Assembly: GCA_946479855.1 (NCBI GenBank)
Contig: CAMLHL010000004.1
Coordinates: 1-64,000, forward strand
Source: an uncultured Pseudomonadota bacterium
Lineage (GTDB): Bacteria; Pseudomonadota; Gammaproteobacteria; Burkholderiales; Rhodocyclaceae
DNA length: 64,000 bases
Direction of reading: 5' to 3'
Shown: positions 17,996 through 26,415 of the stretch, one piece after another
How the letters are laid out: each line of letters opens with the position of its first letter
Numbering within the stretch: the stretch's first letter is position 1
Translations under genes and position numbers: made by a program
The notes under the pieces: generated by a model
Database searches by the model: none
What the model was told of the DNA's origin: nothing
What the model saw: the letters and a program-made list of their open reading frames with translations, nothing else

Positions 17996-18859
17996 TCAGG
18001 CGACGCAGGTTTCGGCCGCGGCACCCACCTTGGCGCGCAATTCATCGAGGTCATCGACCGACAGCCCGAGAAAATCGCAGGCCCGTTCAAACAGGTCGCT
18101 GCCAACTTCAATGTCGGTTTCATCCTGACATTCGCATAGCAGGCGTTCGGCAATCTGTGTCACGGCGATCAGCGACAAGGCTCCGCCGGGGAGGGTGCGG
18201 TCCGGCAGATCGTAGGCATCCGGTTCGTGATGAAAGCGGATCGCCTGGCCGAGCAGGGGCGGCAAACCCCAGTTGCGCACCAGCAGCGAGCCGATGATCG
18301 GGTGGGTGCAAGGGAAAAAACCAGCTTCGGCGCTGACCAGCATCGCACCGTCGTGCTGGCAGTTTTCCAGCAGTTCGCCGTAGCTCGGGAAGCGGCGCAT
18401 CATCAGGGGAACCGCAGCGTCGTGGAAGAGCGCGTAGGTGTAGGCGGCATCCGGCGAAATGCCGTACTGGCGGCGGGCGATCAGGCTGGCGACGACGGAT
18501 ACCAGTGTCGTGCGCTTCCAGAAACTCTCGAGCCACGCCGCCGGCAGGCCGGTAATGCTGGCGCGCAAGGCCGAGGCGATCACGACGCAGACCACGTTAT
18601 TGATGCCTAGCCGTTCGACGGCCTTGCGCACGCCGGAAAGCTGGTTGCCAACACCAAAGAGTGGCGAATTGGCCAGTTTCAGCGCGGCGGCGGACATGCC
18701 GGCGTCGCTGGTGATGATATTGGCCAGCCGTTGCAGATCCGGCTCGTCCTTCTGCGCCTCCTTCATGGCCTCGGTGACACTCTTCGGGCAAGTCGGAATG
18801 TCTACCGTCGACATCACCTTCTCGATATCTTCAGGGGAAAGTTCGCGGGTCAATGGCAT
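17996..18859 (-). CDS. HDOD-domain signalling protein
   Basis: 287 residues made up almost wholly of an HDOD domain (~20-220), the degenerate HD-like output domain found in bacterial signalling proteins. Recognisable segments are the inter-helix stretch LQRLANIITSDAGMSAAALKLANSPLFG, the VRKAVERLGI helix, and YALFHDAAVPLMMRRF. The HD metal-binding pair is not preserved as in true phosphohydrolases, so a protein-interaction role is more likely than catalysis. There is no receiver or GGDEF partner domain. Position next to a tRNA promoter region on the other strand carries no functional hint. Confidence 0.88.
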   Translation of the reverse strand: MPLTRELSPEDIEKVMSTVDIPTCPKSVTEAMKEAQKDEPDLQRLANIITSDAGMSAAALKLANSPLFGVGNQLSGVRKAVERLGINNVVCVVIASALRASITGLPAAWLESFWKRTTLVSVVASLIARRQYGISPDAAYTYALFHDAAVPLMMRRFPSYGELLENCQHDGAMLVSAEAGFFPCTHPIIGSLLVRNWGLPPLLGQAIRFHHEPDAYDLPDRTLPGGALSLIAVTQIAERLLCECQDETDIEVGSDLFERACDFLGLSVDDLDELRAKVGAAAETCVA

Positions 18860-18920
18860 ATTTGCGCCAGTAAATTATGCATTATTGTTAATTCCGGAAA
18901 TCTTAATCCGTCCCCCGGCA

Positions 18921-18949
18921 TGGACGCAAGGATTACCTAAGGGTAGAAT
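18921..18949 (+). promoter_or_regulatory. Sigma-70 promoter for the tRNA-Arg region
   Basis: TGGACG (18921-18926) and TAGAAT (18944-18949) are spaced by 17 bases, 4/6 and 5/6 matches to the -35 and -10 consensus. Transcription would start a few bases before the tRNA-like relic at 18962 and run on into the intact tRNA-Arg. Confidence 0.6.
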
Positions 18950-18961
18950 GCCTGCTCCCAA

Positions 18962-19042
18962 GCGCCCTAGCTCAGCTGGATAGAGTACTCCCCTCCGCAG
19001 GCAATCGTCGGAGAAGTCAGGCGTAGTTGAATGACGATTGCC
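18962..19042 (+). pseudogene. tRNA-Arg-like 5' half joined to a hairpin (broken tRNA)
   Basis: Bases 18968-18989 are identical over 22 positions to D-arm and adjoining bases of the intact tRNA-Arg 115 bases downstream. The copy continues through an anticodon-arm start (CTCCCCTCCG) and then diverges, with no matching 3' stem. From the break point a perfect 10-base inverted repeat follows: GGCAATCGTC at 19000-19009 and GACGATTGCC at 19033-19042. It cannot fold as a full tRNA. It is a partial duplication or disrupted copy, or possibly a small structured RNA. Confidence 0.6.
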
Positions 19043-19075
19043 TTAAGGTCATGCAAGTGACCGATCATCCTCCGC

Positions 19076-19152
19076 GCGGCTGTAGCTCAGCTGGATAGAG
19101 TACTGGCCTCCGAAGCCAGGGGTCGTGGGTTCGAATCCCGCCAGCCGCGCCA
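19076..19152 (+). tRNA. tRNA-Arg (anticodon CCG)
   Basis: 77 bases with CCA encoded. The acceptor stem is GCGGCTG/CAGCCGC with discriminator G. The D-arm begins GCTC, the anticodon stem CTGGC/GCCAG encloses loop CTCCGAA (anticodon CCG), and the T-loop is TTCGAAT. tRNA-Arg genes are frequent integration sites, and the accessory-looking block begins just downstream, but I found no second copy of the 3' end in the window. Confidence 0.95.
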
Positions 19153-19314
19153 AATCCTGATTCAACCGATTTATTGACCGGGCTTGATCGGCCGGCGCTA
19201 CGCTGGCCAATGGACGACGCTGTTCGGACGTCGCTGGGCGTCCTACCTTGGCCGGACACCGATTCAGGGGCGGCCGCTAACCGCAGCGCTCGGTCTGCGG
19301 CGTTCATTGAAAAG

Positions 19315-19794
19315 TCAGCCGCGGCGGGCTGCTTCAATTGCAGCGATATCGATCTTTCCCATCTGCATCATGGCATCGAAGGCGCGCTTGGCTGCTGCGC
19401 GGTCAGGGTCGGCAATGGCGGCAATCAGGGCGCGCGGCGTGATCTGCCACGACAGGCCCCACCTGTCCTTGCACCAGCCGCATGCACTTTCTTGTCCGCC
19501 ATTATTAACGATCGCGTTCCACAAGCGATCGGTTTCGGCTTGGTCGTCGGTCGCAATCTGGAACGAGAAGGCCTCGTTGTGCTTGAAAGCCGGGCCGCCA
19601 TTCAATCCGATGCAGGGGATGCCCATCACCGTGAACTCGACCATCAGGACATCCCCGTTTTTGCCGGCGGGGTAGTCGCCTGGTGCGCGATGGATCGTGC
19701 CTACGGCGCTGTCCGGAAAGGTTGCGGCATAAAACTGTGCGGCCTCCTCGGCCGTGCCGTCGTACCAAAGACAGATCGTGTTCTTGCTCGCCAT
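19315..19794 (-). CDS. VOC superfamily protein (PhnB / 3-demethylubiquinone methyltransferase-like fold)
   Basis: 159 residues from ATG 19794, which has a strong GGAGGAG ribosome-binding site; the frame extends further upstream without one. The opening NTICLWYDGTAEEAAQFYAATFPDSAVG, the middle GDVLMVEFTVMGIPCIGLNGG and the C-terminal CGWCKDRWGLSWQITPRAL are typical of PhnB-like glyoxalase-fold proteins (the DUF1338/3-dmu-9_3-mt group in Pfam style). These are usually dimeric and of unknown substrate despite older methyltransferase labels. First gene of the accessory-like block after the tRNA. Confidence 0.88.
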   Translation of the reverse strand: MASKNTICLWYDGTAEEAAQFYAATFPDSAVGTIHRAPGDYPAGKNGDVLMVEFTVMGIPCIGLNGGPAFKHNEAFSFQIATDDQAETDRLWNAIVNNGGQESACGWCKDRWGLSWQITPRALIAAIADPDRAAAKRAFDAMMQMGKIDIAAIEAARRG

Positions 19795-20055
19795 CTTCGT
19801 TCTCCTCCGCATCGTGACCATGCCAATTGATGGCGCTTGATCAGTGGACCTGCAGCGCCCGAAAGGGTTCTTGTGGCGGAAGGGCTCTCGGTCCAGCCTA
19901 TCGACCTGCGCCACGCCGGCCGGAAATCGTCGTTCCCTGAAGTGACGGGGCGTTTCAAGGTCGGTGATCGGCCTACTCAGCCGAGGTTCAGGCTAGGGTG
20001 GCCACGCCAGAGGTTGTACGATTCAAGCTTCGCTCACCGTTTGCGGATCAAGACA

Positions 20056-20700
20056 TTGTTCTACGGCATCACTGACCTTACTACCTTTGTCCTGGGCACC
20101 ATCTTCATTGTCTTGCTGCCAGGCCCGAACTCCATCTACGTGATGACCGTCGCTTCCCGGTTTGGCCTGTCGGCCGGCTATCGTGGCGCAGCGGGTATTT
20201 TTGTCGGCGACCTGATCCTGATGACATTGGCGGCTACCGGTGTCGCGTCATTGTTTCAGGCCAATCCTTCGCTCTTCCTGGCACTCAAATACGCCGGTGC
20301 CGCCTACCTGATATTTCTTGGGGCAGGTCTTCTCCGTTCGGCGCTATCTCTCTGGCGCGGAACGGATGGCGCAGCCAGCACGCAACTTGTTGTCAGCGCC
20401 CCTCGGCCATTTCGGGTCGCGCTGGGCATCAGCCTGATGAACCCGAAGGCGATTCTGTTTTATGTTTCCTTCTTCATTCAATTTGTTTCCCCGGCGTATG
20501 AGCATCCGGCGCTATCCTTCCTTATCCTGGGCGCCATCGTTCAAGCCTGCAGCATGCTATATCTGTTGCTCCTGATTCTCGGTGGCTCATTCCTGGCGGA
20601 CACCTTCCGACGCCGGCGCAGGCTGTCGGCCGTTGCTACCGGTGGTGTGGGCGGGTTATTTATCGGCTTTGGAGTGAAACTGGCCGGCGCTAGCGCCTAG
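20056..20700 (+). CDS. LysE/RhtB family amino-acid exporter, LeuE-like
   Basis: About 214 residues from a TTG at 20056, chosen because it matches the ~212-residue LeuE layout and starts just before the first TM helix; the open frame reaches back to 19837 with non-membrane sequence. There are six hydrophobic segments, the family signature FIVLLPGPNSIYVMTVASRFG, and the conserved NPKAILFYVSFFIQF. Exports amino acids (leucine-like substrates in E. coli LeuE) by proton exchange at the inner membrane. It ends 13 bases from the convergent AraC gene. The start codon is uncertain, the family is not. Confidence 0.88.
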   Translation: MFYGITDLTTFVLGTIFIVLLPGPNSIYVMTVASRFGLSAGYRGAAGIFVGDLILMTLAATGVASLFQANPSLFLALKYAGAAYLIFLGAGLLRSALSLWRGTDGAASTQLVVSAPRPFRVALGISLMNPKAILFYVSFFIQFVSPAYEHPALSFLILGAIVQACSMLYLLLLILGGSFLADTFRRRRRLSAVATGGVGGLFIGFGVKLAGASA

Positions 20701-20713
20701 TCTGTGCGCAGGT

Positions 20714-21499
20714 TTAGCGGCTGCGCCATGCCGAGGGCGGGCAGCCAATCTCCTGGCGGAACATGTAAGTGAACGCAGAAGTTGAGGCATAGCCCAAATC
20801 GAGGGCAATATCGGTCACGTGCCGTCCGGCGCAGAGCCACTCCAGGGCCAGAAAGAGCCGAAGCTTGTGGCGCCACTCCCGAAGGGTGATGCCGGTCTCC
20901 TTTTCGAAGCGTCGGGCAAGGGTGCGGCCGGAGGCGCCCAACTCCCTTCCCCACGCGTCAATGCTGCGGGAGTCCGCTGGATTGGCGTAGAGCGTTTCGC
21001 AGATTCGGTGCAGTTGCGGGGTTTGGGGCCACGGCAAATGAAAGGCCTGCTTTTTCAGGCGCCGGAGCTGTTCGAACACCAAGTCGTGGAGCTTGTCGAT
21101 ATAACTGTCGGCCTCAATACGCTGGTCCGCCAACTCCAGTTCGACAATCAGCGCGCGAAGCAATCCGCTGACCGAATAGGGCGTGCACACATCGGGCATG
21201 CCGAGGCCCGGAACGTCAGCCACATAGAGGTTGCGAAACGCCGCCCCGTTGAGAGCCCCGGTAGTGTGCGGCACCCCGGTAGGAACCCAGATGGCTTGCT
21301 CCGGCGTGATGACATACCAGGAGCCGGCTACCGTCACGACCAGGGTGCCGGAAGTCGCATAGACGAACTGGTTCCAGCGGTGGGTATGGGTAGGGAATAT
21401 CTCCCGGGCGCCGAGATTCTGTGAGCGCAGGAACACCGCCTTGGGGAGGGTCTCAATTTCCGGCACTTCAATTGTGGTCCAGCCTGCGGTTTGATACAT
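20714..21499 (-). CDS. AraC-family transcriptional regulator with N-terminal cupin
   Basis: 261 residues. An N-terminal cupin-like sensor (~15-90; THTHRWNQFVYATSGTLVV) is followed by a linker and a C-terminal pair of helix-turn-helix units (~165-260; SIDAWGRELGASGRTLARRF and VTDIALDLGYASTSAFTYMF). This is the layout of E. coli NimR (YeaM). It is divergent from an MFS exporter, and the spacer holds a 9-base palindrome, so it very likely controls that transporter and itself. The inducer is unknown. Confidence 0.92.
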   Translation of the reverse strand: MYQTAGWTTIEVPEIETLPKAVFLRSQNLGAREIFPTHTHRWNQFVYATSGTLVVTVAGSWYVITPEQAIWVPTGVPHTTGALNGAAFRNLYVADVPGLGMPDVCTPYSVSGLLRALIVELELADQRIEADSYIDKLHDLVFEQLRRLKKQAFHLPWPQTPQLHRICETLYANPADSRSIDAWGRELGASGRTLARRFEKETGITLREWRHKLRLFLALEWLCAGRHVTDIALDLGYASTSAFTYMFRQEIGCPPSAWRSR

Positions 21500-21532
21500 G
21501 GCGTCCCGGCAATAAAATCGATTGTCGTTTCA

Positions 21533-21557
21533 TCGATACAAGTAGGCATTGTATCGA
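21533..21557. promoter_or_regulatory. Palindromic operator between the AraC regulator and MFS genes
   Basis: TCGATACAA (21533-21541) and TTGTATCGA (21549-21557) form a perfect 9-base inverted repeat with a 7-base centre. It lies 34 bases before the regulator's start and 61 bases before the transporter's start. A partial copy of the half-site lies just to the left (ATCGATTGTCG near 21518). Best read as the AraC-family protein's own operator. Confidence 0.65.
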
Positions 21558-21617
21558 AAGACTGGATCGTGCCCCATCTTTACCATGGCGGACGTTACTC
21601 AATCGCGTGGAGTCTCC

Positions 21618-22829
21618 ATGAACACCGCTGTCGCAAGTTTCCCCAGAGCTGGCCGAGAGGAGCGCTATCGCGTCATCTTTGCCGGTATCTGTGCGCTCAT
21701 CCTAACCGTCGGGTTGGCGCGTTTCGCCTACACCCCGATGCTGCCCATCATGCGCGACCAGGCCGGCCTGTCGCACCTGGCTGGCGGCTGGCTGGCAACC
21801 ATCAACTACGCCGGCTACATGTCCGGAGCGCTACTGGCAGCCTCCATTAGCGACCTGGGCAGGAAATTTGTCCTGTATCGCCTTGGATTGGTCGTTGCCG
21901 TGTTGAGCACGGCGGCGATGGGGCTGACCGATAACGTGCTGATTTGGGCCGGCTTGCGGTTTGTCGCTGGCTTTTCCAGTACGGCAGGTCTGCTGCTGGC
22001 CTCCGGCCTTGTGCTGAACTGGCTGATGCGTCAAGGGCATCGCCCGGAACTGGGATTGCATTTCATGGGCCTTGGGCTCGGTATTGCCGTGTCGGGCATT
22101 GCCGTAGCCTCCATGGTCGACTGGCTCGGTTGGGACAAGCAATGGATGGGGCTTGGGCTGCTTGGGCTGTTGTTTTTCTTGCCCGCCTGGTGGTGGTTGC
22201 CGGCGCCAGCCGCGATCCAGTCGGCGGCAGCCAGGTCGGCGCCGCCGCCGACGCCGACTGCGCCAAGCAGGCGCTGGATGTGGCTGCTCATCGCTGCCTA
22301 CTTCTGCGCAGGTTTTGGCTTCGTCATCAGCGCCACCTTCATCGTCGCCATTCTTGTCAAGCTGCCGCTGCTTGCCGGCAAGGGCAGTTGGGTCTGGGTC
22401 ATTGTCGGCATCGCCGCCGCCCCTTCATGCTTCCTGTGGGACCGCATTGCCAATTCGTTGGGGCAGATTCGGGCCTTGATGCTGGCTTTCGGCTTGCAAA
22501 CAGTGTCCATCATCTTGCCGGTCATGACCGAGGGGGCGGCGCTGAATGTATTTGGCGCCATCCTGTTTGGCGCGACCTTTGTCGGCATCGTCAGCCTAAC
22601 GCTGACTCTGATCGGGCGTCACTTCCCGGCGAACCCAGCAAAAGCCATGGCGCGGATGACGCTGAGTTATGGTGTCGCCCAGGTCTTTGCTCCGGCCATG
22701 GCCGGCTACATCGCCACTGCTACCGGCAGCTATCGGGGGGCGCTGATTGTCACGGCCATCGTGATGGTAGGTGGCATGGTTTTGTTACATGCCCTGCTGA
22801 AGGAGGAGAAAAGAGTTGCCGGTCATTAA
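21618..22829 (+). CDS. MFS transporter, YbfB/YjiJ family
   Basis: 403 residues from ATG 21618 with GGAG upstream; the frame runs back to 21549 through the operator, so the earlier start is unlikely. Twelve hydrophobic segments and the opening LTVGLARFAYTPMLPIMRDQAGLS are typical of the YbfB/YjiJ group. The loop 2-3 motif reads SDLGRKFVLYRLGL. A cytoplasmic central loop (APAAIQSAAARSAPPPTP) separates the halves. Probably a proton-coupled exporter. The divergent AraC gene is the likely regulator, similar in layout to nimR-nimT. Confidence 0.9.
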   Translation: MNTAVASFPRAGREERYRVIFAGICALILTVGLARFAYTPMLPIMRDQAGLSHLAGGWLATINYAGYMSGALLAASISDLGRKFVLYRLGLVVAVLSTAAMGLTDNVLIWAGLRFVAGFSSTAGLLLASGLVLNWLMRQGHRPELGLHFMGLGLGIAVSGIAVASMVDWLGWDKQWMGLGLLGLLFFLPAWWWLPAPAAIQSAAARSAPPPTPTAPSRRWMWLLIAAYFCAGFGFVISATFIVAILVKLPLLAGKGSWVWVIVGIAAAPSCFLWDRIANSLGQIRALMLAFGLQTVSIILPVMTEGAALNVFGAILFGATFVGIVSLTLTLIGRHFPANPAKAMARMTLSYGVAQVFAPAMAGYIATATGSYRGALIVTAIVMVGGMVLLHALLKEEKRVAGH

Positions 22830-23340
22830 CGGCTACCGGCAATGGGCCGGGGAAGCAGATGCCCGCGTCGACATGCCCGCCCTTGAAGAAGTGAAGGCAA
22901 GGCAAGGCTGGATAGTCCAGAAGCTCCGGCTATCTGCAATGTTCGAGAAATGGAGCGTGAGGTTGTATTTCGAAGGCATTTTCGGTGAGATAAGGAGTCG
23001 ATTTTCTACAGCAGCTCTGGCTGGTGCCCGAGCCCGGGGCTGCCACTTGCCGGACACGGGACGGCCGTTCGGTCATATCGGTGGTGACTTCAAGAGCAGG
23101 AAAGAAACCAACGATCCTGTTGGAGAGACGGTACGGAGCAAGGCGGGCGATGTGCTCAGTGGTGAAAGCACTTGCATTGCTTTTTGCGTCAACGAATCAC
23201 TGACAGTATTGCGTTCGGTAACCCTGCTCAAAGGCACAGCAAGTACATTGCCAAGATGGTGATTGTCGAACGTATCTCGAGTTGCGCGGGCAACCGATAA
23301 GGACTATAAATCTCCCATTCGCCATATGGTCCTGATTGCC
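22830..23340. other. Gene-poor spacer with a possible serine-resolvase remnant
   Basis: No convincing gene. One open frame (22816-23262, +) has no family resemblance overall, but the stretch at 22981-23070 translates to FGEIRSRF...AALAGARARG...TGRPF, reminiscent of the helix before the DNA-binding tail of serine resolvases. This may be a decayed recombinase fragment or chance in GC-rich DNA. Confidence 0.3.
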
Positions 23341-23651
23341 ATGCCCAGTCTTTCCCAAGCCCAACGCTGGCAACGCCGAGCGGAGGCCCGGCCCCAGAAA
23401 CTGCGTGAGGCGGTGATTTCGGTATTCGTCGAGCGAGGCTACAGGGAGCCTCGCCTCGATCAAGTCGCCCGGCTCTGGGATGCTGATGTCTGGCGCATCA
23501 TTGACGTACCGCTGCTCAGTTCGATCATCCGGAGGGGCTGTTTTCAGCCTGCGAGCCGGAGCGGCTCAATTTCCGCCGCCATCTCGATGCGCAGCTGAAT
23601 CTGTTGTCTGACGGCCTGGCTACGAACAGCAATAAAAAGGTGCCAAGATGA
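23341..23651 (+). pseudogene. TetR-family regulator remnant (internal deletion plus frameshift)
   Basis: From ATG 23341 the protein reads like a TetR N-terminus: QRWQRRAEARPQKLREAVIS then FVERGYREPRLDQVAR. The rest of the helix-turn-helix and most of the ligand domain are absent. After about 23518 the sense frame shifts; the new frame reads FDHPEGLFSACEPERLNFRR...LDAQLNLLSDGL, a TetR-like C-terminal end, and stops at TGA 23649-23651. That stop overlaps the next ATG as ATGA, so this was the first gene of the exporter operon. A full gene of ~200 codons has been reduced to ~100. The operon may now be unrepressed. Confidence 0.68.
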
Positions 23652-24670
23652 AAAAAAAGCTGTTTGCGCTAGCCATCCTGGTGGTGGCATTGCTTGCTGC
23701 GATCTGGTGGGCCAGGAGCGATCAAGCGGAGAATCAAAATGCATTGGTGCTGCATGGCAATGTCGATATTCGACAAGTCGAATTGGCTTTTAACGCCAGC
23801 GGTCGCGTGGCCCAGATTTTCGTCCATGAAGGCGAGCGGGTGCATAAAGGGAATTTGCTGGCGAAGCTCGACACTACCCGTCTTCAGCTAGCGCTGGATC
23901 AGGCCAGGGCGCTGGCGGATGCACAGCGTATTCAGGTGGCCAAGCTCAGGGCTGGCTCGCGCCCCGAAGAGATCAAGCAGGCCGCCGCCGAGCGGGATGC
24001 TGCACAAGCCGCTGCACGCGAAGCGCGTCAGGTCTATGAGCGGCAGCTTAGCCTCGTGGCCAGAAATTTTGTTTCCCAACAGCAGGCGAACAGCGCAAAA
24101 AATACCCTAGATGGCGCCGAGAAGCGGCTTGCAGCGGCCGAGGAGGTCTATCGGCTGGCCGTCCTTGGTCCGCGTAAGGAAGATTTGGCAAGTGCGGAAG
24201 CGAATCTTGCAGCCCAGAATGCCGGGATAGGTGGCCTGGAGCATGACATCGCGGAAGGTGACCTGCGCGCACCGGACGAAGGCGTCGTCGAGAATCGGAT
24301 ACTGGAACCCGGAGATATGGCATCGCCGCAAAAGACGGTATTTACCCTGGCGTTGACAGACCCTGTCTGGGTCCGTGTCTATCTGCCGGAAAAGGCCCTT
24401 GGTCGCGTGCCCGTAGGCTCTCGTGCGGTGATTACAACTGATAGCCACCCTGGCCGAAAGTATCCAGGATGGTTAGGCTATGTCTCACCGGCTGCCGAGT
24501 TCACACCAAAAGCCGTGGAGACGCCCGAATTGCGCACTAGCCTGGTTTATCAAGCGCGGGTTTTTGTGTGTGAAAACAAAGAGGAGCTCCGCCAGGGCAT
24601 GCCTGTCACGGTTGTAATCGGCTACGACCAGCCAGCGCTAGAGGAGCGGCCCTGCGCCATCGGGAAATAA
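23648..24670 (+). CDS. HlyD-family periplasmic adaptor of an ABC-2 exporter (YbhG-like)
   Basis: 340 residues. An N-terminal membrane anchor (about 5-22) precedes the HlyD/EmrA-type order: lipoyl half FNASGRVAQIFVHEGERV, a long helical hairpin (~75-190) rich in Ala, Glu and Gln, lipoyl half DLRAPDEGVVENRILEPGD, then a beta-barrel domain. The length and order match E. coli YbhG (332 residues). It overlaps the TetR remnant upstream and the ATPase gene downstream by single-codon overlaps. In E. coli the YbhGFSR set is controlled by the TetR protein CecR and affects tolerance to cefoperazone and chloramphenicol. Confidence 0.92.
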   Translation: MKKKLFALAILVVALLAAIWWARSDQAENQNALVLHGNVDIRQVELAFNASGRVAQIFVHEGERVHKGNLLAKLDTTRLQLALDQARALADAQRIQVAKLRAGSRPEEIKQAAAERDAAQAAAREARQVYERQLSLVARNFVSQQQANSAKNTLDGAEKRLAAAEEVYRLAVLGPRKEDLASAEANLAAQNAGIGGLEHDIAEGDLRAPDEGVVENRILEPGDMASPQKTVFTLALTDPVWVRVYLPEKALGRVPVGSRAVITTDSHPGRKYPGWLGYVSPAAEFTPKAVETPELRTSLVYQARVFVCENKEELRQGMPVTVVIGYDQPALEERPCAIGK

Positions 24671-26415
24671 TGTCCCGCGAACCCGCTCTCGCAGCCGAGG
24701 GGCTGTGCAAATCTTTCCAGGCTGGTGGCAGGGTAGTGAGAGCTCTCCAGGGGGTTTCCTTGAGCATGCGTCCGGGCGCCGTGACCGGCCTGATCGGCCC
24801 CGATGGAGCGGGTAAGACCACCTTTATGCGGCTAGCCGCGGGTTTGCTCGTTCCTGATGCCGGGCAGGTGGGTGTCCTTGGTTTGGATTCGACGCGTGAT
24901 GCGATTCAGGTTCAGGCCGCACTCGGGTACATGCCCCAGCGTTTCGGTCTCTACGAAGACCTGACCGTCCAGGAGAACCTCGATCTCTATGCCGACCTCC
25001 AGGGCGTCCCCGAAGCGGCTCGCCCGGAACGTTTCGAGGCACTGATGCGAATGACCGGGCTGGCGCAGTTCACGACGCGCCTGGCTGGCCGCCTCTCCGG
25101 GGGGATGAAGCAAAAGCTCGGTCTGGCCTGTACCCTCGTGCGTGCGCCTAGGCTCCTCCTCCTCGATGAGCCTACCGTCGGTGTTGATCCGGTGTCGCGC
25201 CGTGAGCTTTGGTCCATCGTGGATCGGCTGGTAAAGAGCGACGGCATGAGCGTACTCCTGAGCACCGCTTATCTGGACGAAGCAGAGCGCTGTAGCGAGG
25301 TGATCCTGCTGCATGAAGGGAAGATTCTCGATCAAGGCTCGCCCACCGCCATGAGCGCACGTATGGCGGGACGCACCTGGAAAGTATCGCGGCCAGGTGC
25401 GCGCCATCGCGATTTGCAAGCCGAGTTGGCGGGGAGCGCCGGCATCGTGGATGCGCTCGTACAAGGCGAGCATGTCCGGGTAATCACGACGGATACGGTG
25501 CTTCCTGCGGCGATTGCCGGGCGCCCCGGATTCGAGGTGCGCGCAGTGCCTCCCCGCTTCGAGGATGCATTTGTCGATTTGCTGCGCAGCGGCCGGGAAC
25601 GACAGGTTTATAACGCGATCGCAAACGGCGATGCCCAAAGCTTTGACTCAGACGATAAGGAACCGGTCGTCCGGGTTGCTGGAGCGAAGCGCCGCTTTGG
25701 CGAATTCTGGGCCGTGGCTGGTGTGGACTTCGAGATCCGACGCGGCGAAATCTTCGGACTTCTGGGGGCCAATGGTGCCGGCAAGACCACCACTTTCCGC
25801 ATGCTTTGCGGCTTGCTGCCCGCCAGTTCCGGATATCTGGAGGTCGCCGGCCTCGACCTGCGAAATGCAGCATCCGCGGCGCGGGCTCGCATTGGCTACA
25901 TGTCCCAGAAGTTCTCGCTTTATGGGAACCTGTCCGTCACCCAGAACCTCGATTTCTTCGCCAGCGCCTACGGCCTCGCCGGTAAGGAGCGTCAGGAGCG
26001 CATTACTTGGGCTCTGGAAGAATTTGACCTCAATTCAACCGCTGAGCAACTGAGTGGCGAACTCTCCCTCGGCTATAAGCAGCGCTTGGCCATGGCGTGT
26101 GCGCTCATGCATCGGCCCGAAATCTTGTTTCTTGATGAACCGACCTCTGGTGTCGATCCCTTGGCCCGCCGCGAGTTCTGGCGGCGCATTAACACTCTGG
26201 CTGGGCAGGGAGTGACTGTCCTGGTGACAACCCACTTCATGGAGGAGGCCGAATACTGCGACCGTCTGGCGATCATGGCGGCCGGCCGCATTCTGGCCAT
26301 GGATGCACCGGCGGTGATCAAAGCGCAGGCGAGGACCTCGGCCTGCCCAGAGCCCAATCTGGAGGATGCCTTCATCCGGCTCATCGAGGCTGCTACCGTT
26401 GCGGGGGGGGCATGA
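24670..26415 (+). CDS. ABC exporter ATPase with two fused nucleotide-binding domains (YbhF-like)
   Basis: 581 residues, two ABC domains in one chain. NBD1 has Walker A GPDGAGKTT (~42-50), signature LSGGMKQK and Walker B LLLLDEPTVGVDP. NBD2 has Walker A GANGAGKTTT (~369-378), a non-standard signature (LSLGYKQR, usual for this subfamily) and Walker B ILFLDEPTSGVDP. It powers export by the two ABC-2 permeases that follow. It begins on the last base of the adaptor stop and ends ATGA with the next gene. A run of eight G precedes the end. Confidence 0.94.
   Translation: MSREPALAAEGLCKSFQAGGRVVRALQGVSLSMRPGAVTGLIGPDGAGKTTFMRLAAGLLVPDAGQVGVLGLDSTRDAIQVQAALGYMPQRFGLYEDLTVQENLDLYADLQGVPEAARPERFEALMRMTGLAQFTTRLAGRLSGGMKQKLGLACTLVRAPRLLLLDEPTVGVDPVSRRELWSIVDRLVKSDGMSVLLSTAYLDEAERCSEVILLHEGKILDQGSPTAMSARMAGRTWKVSRPGARHRDLQAELAGSAGIVDALVQGEHVRVITTDTVLPAAIAGRPGFEVRAVPPRFEDAFVDLLRSGRERQVYNAIANGDAQSFDSDDKEPVVRVAGAKRRFGEFWAVAGVDFEIRRGEIFGLLGANGAGKTTTFRMLCGLLPASSGYLEVAGLDLRNAASAARARIGYMSQKFSLYGNLSVTQNLDFFASAYGLAGKERQERITWALEEFDLNSTAEQLSGELSLGYKQRLAMACALMHRPEILFLDEPTSGVDPLARREFWRRINTLAGQGVTVLVTTHFMEEAEYCDRLAIMAAGRILAMDAPAVIKAQARTSACPEPNLEDAFIRLIEAATVAGGA

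Noticed and set aside
22816..23262. 148-codon plus-strand frame after the MFS gene
   Set aside because: No ribosome-binding site or family resemblance beyond a short resolvase-like stretch; not called as a gene.
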